From positions 1 through 64,000 of the forward strand of contig NZ_MVQB01000053.1 in assembly GCF_002067035.1 (NCBI RefSeq): a stretch of DNA of 64,000 nt. The letters are read 5' to 3'. This DNA is from Methanoregula sp. PtaB.Bin085. Lineage in GTDB: Archaea > Halobacteriota > Methanomicrobia > Methanomicrobiales > Methanospirillaceae. Both the position numbers and the translations under genes were made by a program. Under the pieces are notes generated by a model. It was not told the origin of the DNA, did not search any database, and worked only from the letters and a program-made list of their open reading frames with translations. This document shows positions 61,121 through 64,000 of this stretch, piece after piece. Numbering within the stretch: the first letter of the stretch is position 1; every line of letters begins with the position of its first letter.

Positions 61121-61957
61121 ATGGAACGGAACAAGGCAATCACTGTTGCAATCGCCATCGCCGGTCTCCTTCTTGTTGCAGGAATTCTCTTTCTCGCATC
61201 CGGCCTGGTGTTCATGAACTGTGCGTCCTGCCTCCCGTTCATGGGCCAGGTGACCCAAAGCGGCAGCGATGCGGTCATCCACCTGTACTACAGCCCGGGC
61301 TGTTACCGGGGCGGCTGCGGGGTACACGGGATCACACTCGATGACGTGCAGGCCCTGCAGGTCGAGATCATCCCGGAAGGCCCGGGCGCCGGGGAGCGTA
61401 TCGTGCGGGAGTTCCCGGCCTCGGAGTTCGGGGACAAACCGGAGATCCTCATTCCCCTGAACGACACGCTGACGCCGGCATGGAGGACGCTGGTGATCGC
61501 GACCATGGTATACAAGGACGGCGTGAGGGAGCAGGTCGCGTACAGGAGCCTCGGGCCGGAAGACACGCCGTCGGCACAGCATTCCGCACAGGCGTTATCC
61601 GCCCGGTTCATCCCCCCGGCTGCCGGCGGTGATGTCATCTGCGCTGTCCAGGAGCGGGGAGCGTACTTCCCGGACGAAGGCTTCGGCTGGGGCACCTGGT
61701 TCATCCTGTATGCCAACGGCACCGGCCTCTCGAAGAGCTACAATTTCCGCATTGACAAAACGGTGCCCGAGCCGGGGAAGCGCCGGGTCCTCACGGAAAT
61801 GCCCGCCGGCAACGTGACCATTTCGACCGAGACCACAGACCGGATCTTCTGGTCAGAGAGCGGCGGGGTGCTCACGATCGATCTGGCGGGGATCAGGAAG
61901 GAGTACGTGGCAACGAGAGATGCTGCGGGGATTATTACTGCGGTGAAGGCGAAGTGA
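61121..61957 (+). CDS. Membrane-anchored extracytoplasmic protein of unknown function
   Basis: 278 residues from the ATG at 61121. One N-terminal helix (7-31, AITVAIAIAGLLLVAGILFLASGLV), then CASCLP and, a little later, SPGCYRGGCG, four cysteines that could bind a metal or form disulphides. The rest is a beta-rich domain (LVIATMVYKDGVREQVAY, WGTWFILYANGTGLSKSYNF, GGVLTIDLAGIRKEYVAT). No family recognised. Probably outside the cell. Confidence 0.65.
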   Translation: MERNKAITVAIAIAGLLLVAGILFLASGLVFMNCASCLPFMGQVTQSGSDAVIHLYYSPGCYRGGCGVHGITLDDVQALQVEIIPEGPGAGERIVREFPASEFGDKPEILIPLNDTLTPAWRTLVIATMVYKDGVREQVAYRSLGPEDTPSAQHSAQALSARFIPPAAGGDVICAVQERGAYFPDEGFGWGTWFILYANGTGLSKSYNFRIDKTVPEPGKRRVLTEMPAGNVTISTETTDRIFWSESGGVLTIDLAGIRKEYVATRDAAGIITAVKAK

Positions 61958-62038
61958 GGGGACTATGCTGCTGCCGGCAGGACCATAACAACATTATCTC
62001 TGTACCGGTAACCTGAGCACAGGCAAGGGTGAAAATCC

Positions 62039-62269
62039 ATGGAGTCCGGCGAACTCACGTACCTGAGCGATGAGCAGGAGACGTATGTCCGGCTGCTCCG
62101 GGCTGCCGTCCCCCGGGACAGCGACAGCCGGGCCCTCGTCTACATCCTGTACAACCCCGGGTCAACATCCAAGGAGATCTTCCTTGGCACCGGCATCTGT
62201 TTCGGGACCCTGTCCCTGGCGCTGGGCCGGCTCGGGGAGCAGGGCTGGTGGGATAGGGGGAGTTCCTGA
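62039..62269 (+). CDS. Small HTH-like protein
   Basis: 76 residues, no membrane segment. Helical with a pattern like a winged helix: ETYVRLLRAAVPRDSDSR, SKEIFLGTGICFGTLSLALGRLGEQG fits a helix-turn-helix recognition unit in which NPGSTSKEIFLGTG starts the first helix. It may be a small DNA-binding regulator. The start ATG is the first in frame. Confidence 0.55.
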   Translation: MESGELTYLSDEQETYVRLLRAAVPRDSDSRALVYILYNPGSTSKEIFLGTGICFGTLSLALGRLGEQGWWDRGSS

Positions 62270-62498
62270 CGCGGGATGTGGCCGGATATTTTTACCAAAA
62301 CGGGTAAAAATCGCCGTTGGATGGCAGCGATCCGCCAAAGAGACCATGATCAAAAACCGGAAGAGATGCGTGTTCGGAGAATTATGTTTCACGCCGGGTT
62401 TCCATCCATGAAAACCGTACGTATTCTTGTGAAAAAAATGCGGAAGAAAAATATAATACAGCCTGCATCATATGAGACGTTGCCGGCAGACACATGGT
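62270..62498. other. Gap with promoter of the next gene
   Basis: AAAATATAATACAG at 62449-62462 is a TATA box about 40 bases before the ATG at 62499. It makes an upstream ATG at 62472 less likely. A short Lys/Arg-rich frame crossing this gap is not supported. Confidence 0.45.
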
Positions 62499-63467
62499 AT
62501 GACTGATGATGGAGAGCGGGGGAAATTCTCAGGACTCGAAAATCCGGTCTTCCTAGCCTATGCATTGACCGGAACATTCCTCCTCATCTTTCTCCTGGTC
62601 GTCCTGGAAGGACCAAAATACAATGACAACTTTAAAAATCCTGTCTGGGCGGTATTTCTGGCAACAGTCTGTATCCTGCCGCCGTTCCTGCCGGAACTGA
62701 TCCTGTTTTTTAAAAAACACCTGACCGGTTTTTCCTACATGGGTTTTTCCGTCAGCTTTTCTGATATGAAGATGGACATGTCCTGTTCCTGGGACGAACT
62801 GAAACTGGATCATGTGGAAGGTGATGGAGAATTACCGGGCAGCAGGAAGGTATCTCCCGATGGCGTGATAGAGAGGATACGCATCCTGCAGCAGAGGGGG
62901 TGCACCCAGTACCTGCTTGACCTGTATGACGGCCGGTCCTGGAACCTGGAACTGTTGTATTTTTACCTTGTGTTTATCTCCAGCACAACAGGGATCCGGC
63001 AGATAATCTTTGTCGGAACGTCCAGAAATTCAAAGCAGACATTCATCGGCAGGGCAAAACTGGACAGGCTGATTGAGGAGCTGGACCGTGTCTATCCGGA
63101 GTATTGTGCATCTGCAGCCTGTGGCATCAGCCGGGAAAATGAGATTCCCCTTGGAGATGAATATGAAACGGTGCTGAAGGAGGCGTGGGAAAGGTACACA
63201 ACTGGGCTCGCTGTGTACCTGCAGCAGGCCAATAAACATGGGGTTACCAGGATCGATGCTGCATGGGTGGCCCGGTTCTGCAGGGAGTTCCTCAATACCG
63301 ACAGCGTCGAGTACCATGAGTGTACGAATGAAGAGGATGCCAGGGCAGTCCTCCGGTGCAGGAACCGGTGCATCGCTGTTGTTGACCGCGGGCAGTACAG
63401 GTTCACGATAGACCGGGACAAATTCGCCCTGGCTTTTGCCCGGAAGGTCATGTGTGTGAAAAGATAA
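62499..63467 (+). CDS. Membrane protein with cytoplasmic domain, unknown function
   Basis: 322 residues from the ATG at 62499. Two N-terminal helices (FLAYALTGTFLLIFLLVVL, NPVWAVFLATVCILPPFLPELILFF), then a cytoplasmic domain of about 230 residues with VIERIRILQQRGCTQYLLDLYD, LLYFYLVFISSTTGIRQIIFVG, KLDRLIEELDRVYPEYC and ARAVLRCRNRCIAVVDRGQYRFTID. No catalytic motif or family recognised. Alternative start at 62472. Confidence 0.65.
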   Translation: MTDDGERGKFSGLENPVFLAYALTGTFLLIFLLVVLEGPKYNDNFKNPVWAVFLATVCILPPFLPELILFFKKHLTGFSYMGFSVSFSDMKMDMSCSWDELKLDHVEGDGELPGSRKVSPDGVIERIRILQQRGCTQYLLDLYDGRSWNLELLYFYLVFISSTTGIRQIIFVGTSRNSKQTFIGRAKLDRLIEELDRVYPEYCASAACGISRENEIPLGDEYETVLKEAWERYTTGLAVYLQQANKHGVTRIDAAWVARFCREFLNTDSVEYHECTNEEDARAVLRCRNRCIAVVDRGQYRFTIDRDKFALAFARKVMCVKR

Positions 63468-63753
63468 CCGGCCGGGGAGCTGCTCTCTTGGATCGAATCC
63501 GGGATCCGGGATGAGCGGGCGCGGTTTTCAGCTGAGATCCGTGGGGTGAGGGGGGGGCTGTGTTAGGCAAGTGTGAAAAAAACCCAAACCCTTAACGTTA
63601 CAAAAATGAATCCCTCTTCCGAGCACACATGGCCGAATGCATCCCCGACCGTCTTTCCGCAAAGGCAAGCCGGAACAAGCATGTTGAATTTTCGGCCGGG
63701 AGTTGGGAAGTATCAAGGAAAGGGGAACCTGGAAAATCTTTTTTTTACCTGGA

Positions 63754-64000
63754 CTAGACATAACGGTAAAACCATTCATACCCGCATTGTTCACACTGCA
63801 CCAGAAACCCCTGATCAACAGCCTCATAATCTGCATTGGGTATAGGATGTTTTCCATGACACAAGTACTGGGATGAACCGCACGACGGGCATTTGATTTT
63901 TTCACTGGCGAACTTGGTAATCCGGACAGATGTATCAAGGCGGCTCCTGTTTTTTATGGGAGTCTCCACTGATTTTTTCAACTCCGCCGGCTTGTCGTAC
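63754..64000 (-). CDS. Zinc-ribbon protein, 5' end cut by window edge
   Basis: At least 81 residues; the frame is open through the right edge. A zinc ribbon is complete: CPSCGSSQYLCHGKHP, then CEQCGYEWFYRYV at the end. The spacing (CxxC...CxxC with an aromatic tail) is that of ribbon proteins that bind nucleic acid or form subunits of transcription or translation complexes. The neighbouring gap 63468-63753 has no supported gene. Confidence 0.6.
   Translation of the reverse strand, partial: YDKPAELKKSVETPIKNRSRLDTSVRITKFASEKIKCPSCGSSQYLCHGKHPIPNADYEAVDQGFLVQCEQCGYEWFYRYV

Noticed and set aside
60543-61139. 198-residue minus-strand frame
   Set aside because: It overlaps the hairpin leader and the start of the plus-strand gene, has no ribosome binding site and an unnatural composition (many Pro, Arg, Ser), consistent with a shadow in GC-rich DNA.
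62276-62506. 76-residue Lys/Arg-rich plus-strand frame
   Set aside because: It crosses the TATA box of the next gene, has no ribosome binding site and no recognisable fold.

Overview
This is archaeal chromosomal DNA, almost certainly from a methanogen of the order Methanomicrobiales; a Methanoregula-like organism is my inference. The evidence is an archaeal histone, a replication factor C large subunit with a C-terminal PIP box, an archaeal-type AdoMet synthetase, two methanogenesis marker proteins (marker 2 and MtxX/marker 4), archaemetzincin, UPF0146 and UPF0216 proteins, TATA-box promoters placed for leaderless or short-leader transcripts, and start sites preceded by GGAGG or GGTGA motifs. 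No rRNA, tRNA, CRISPR array, transposase or integrase was seen.

Layout. 1-6.6 kb: a truncated receiver/histidine-kinase gene, a lipoprotein, uvrC, a TPR protein and uvrA (no uvrB in the window). 7-14 kb: surface and secreted proteins (a PEF-CTERM-type protein, tandem superoxide-reductase-like paralogues, a cupredoxin-like lipoprotein that lacks most copper ligands), a protein with four C-terminal repeats, RDD, HEAT and membrane proteins, and a class II histone-deacetylase-like hydrolase. 14.4-24 kb: conserved core genes, namely archaemetzincin, UPF0146, rfcL, methanogenesis markers 2 and 4, histone, a membrane-anchored Lon-like protease, and the operon mat-hisG-hisA-hisB. 24-30 kb: two zinc-ribbon proteins, a membrane ferredoxin-type protein and an ATPase of the ABC class. 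30.5-36.8 kb: one strand carries fumA-fumB-korD-korA-korB-korC-sucC-sucD, the fumarase, 2-oxoglutarate:ferredoxin oxidoreductase and succinyl-CoA synthetase steps of the partial reductive TCA arm that supplies 2-oxoglutarate; nearly every junction is an ATGA-type overlap. 37-50 kb: a caspase/CHAT-like protein, a second membrane Fe-S protein, many secreted or anchored proteins (beta-propeller, PsbP-like, cysteine-rich Stig1-like), three related small two-helix membrane proteins and a 738-residue protein with a duplicated module. 50.5-54.3 kb: a YkgJ-type protein, a DUF4143 ATPase and RecQ. 54.5-58.3 kb: a toxin-antitoxin island (RelE-like pair, MntA/HepT, DUF2281/PIN, a decayed DUF2281 remnant) with a RNase III-fold protein that has lost catalytic residues. 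58.4-60.8 kb: four genes of unknown function, all with strong GGAGG sites, the first behind a hairpin-rich leader. 61-64 kb: unknown membrane proteins, a small HTH-like protein and a truncated zinc-ribbon gene.

Between genes, three families of GC-rich dispersed repeats (called A, B and C here) recur in both orientations. They occupy most gaps longer than about 250 bases and are the clearest unexplained structure at the scale of the whole window.
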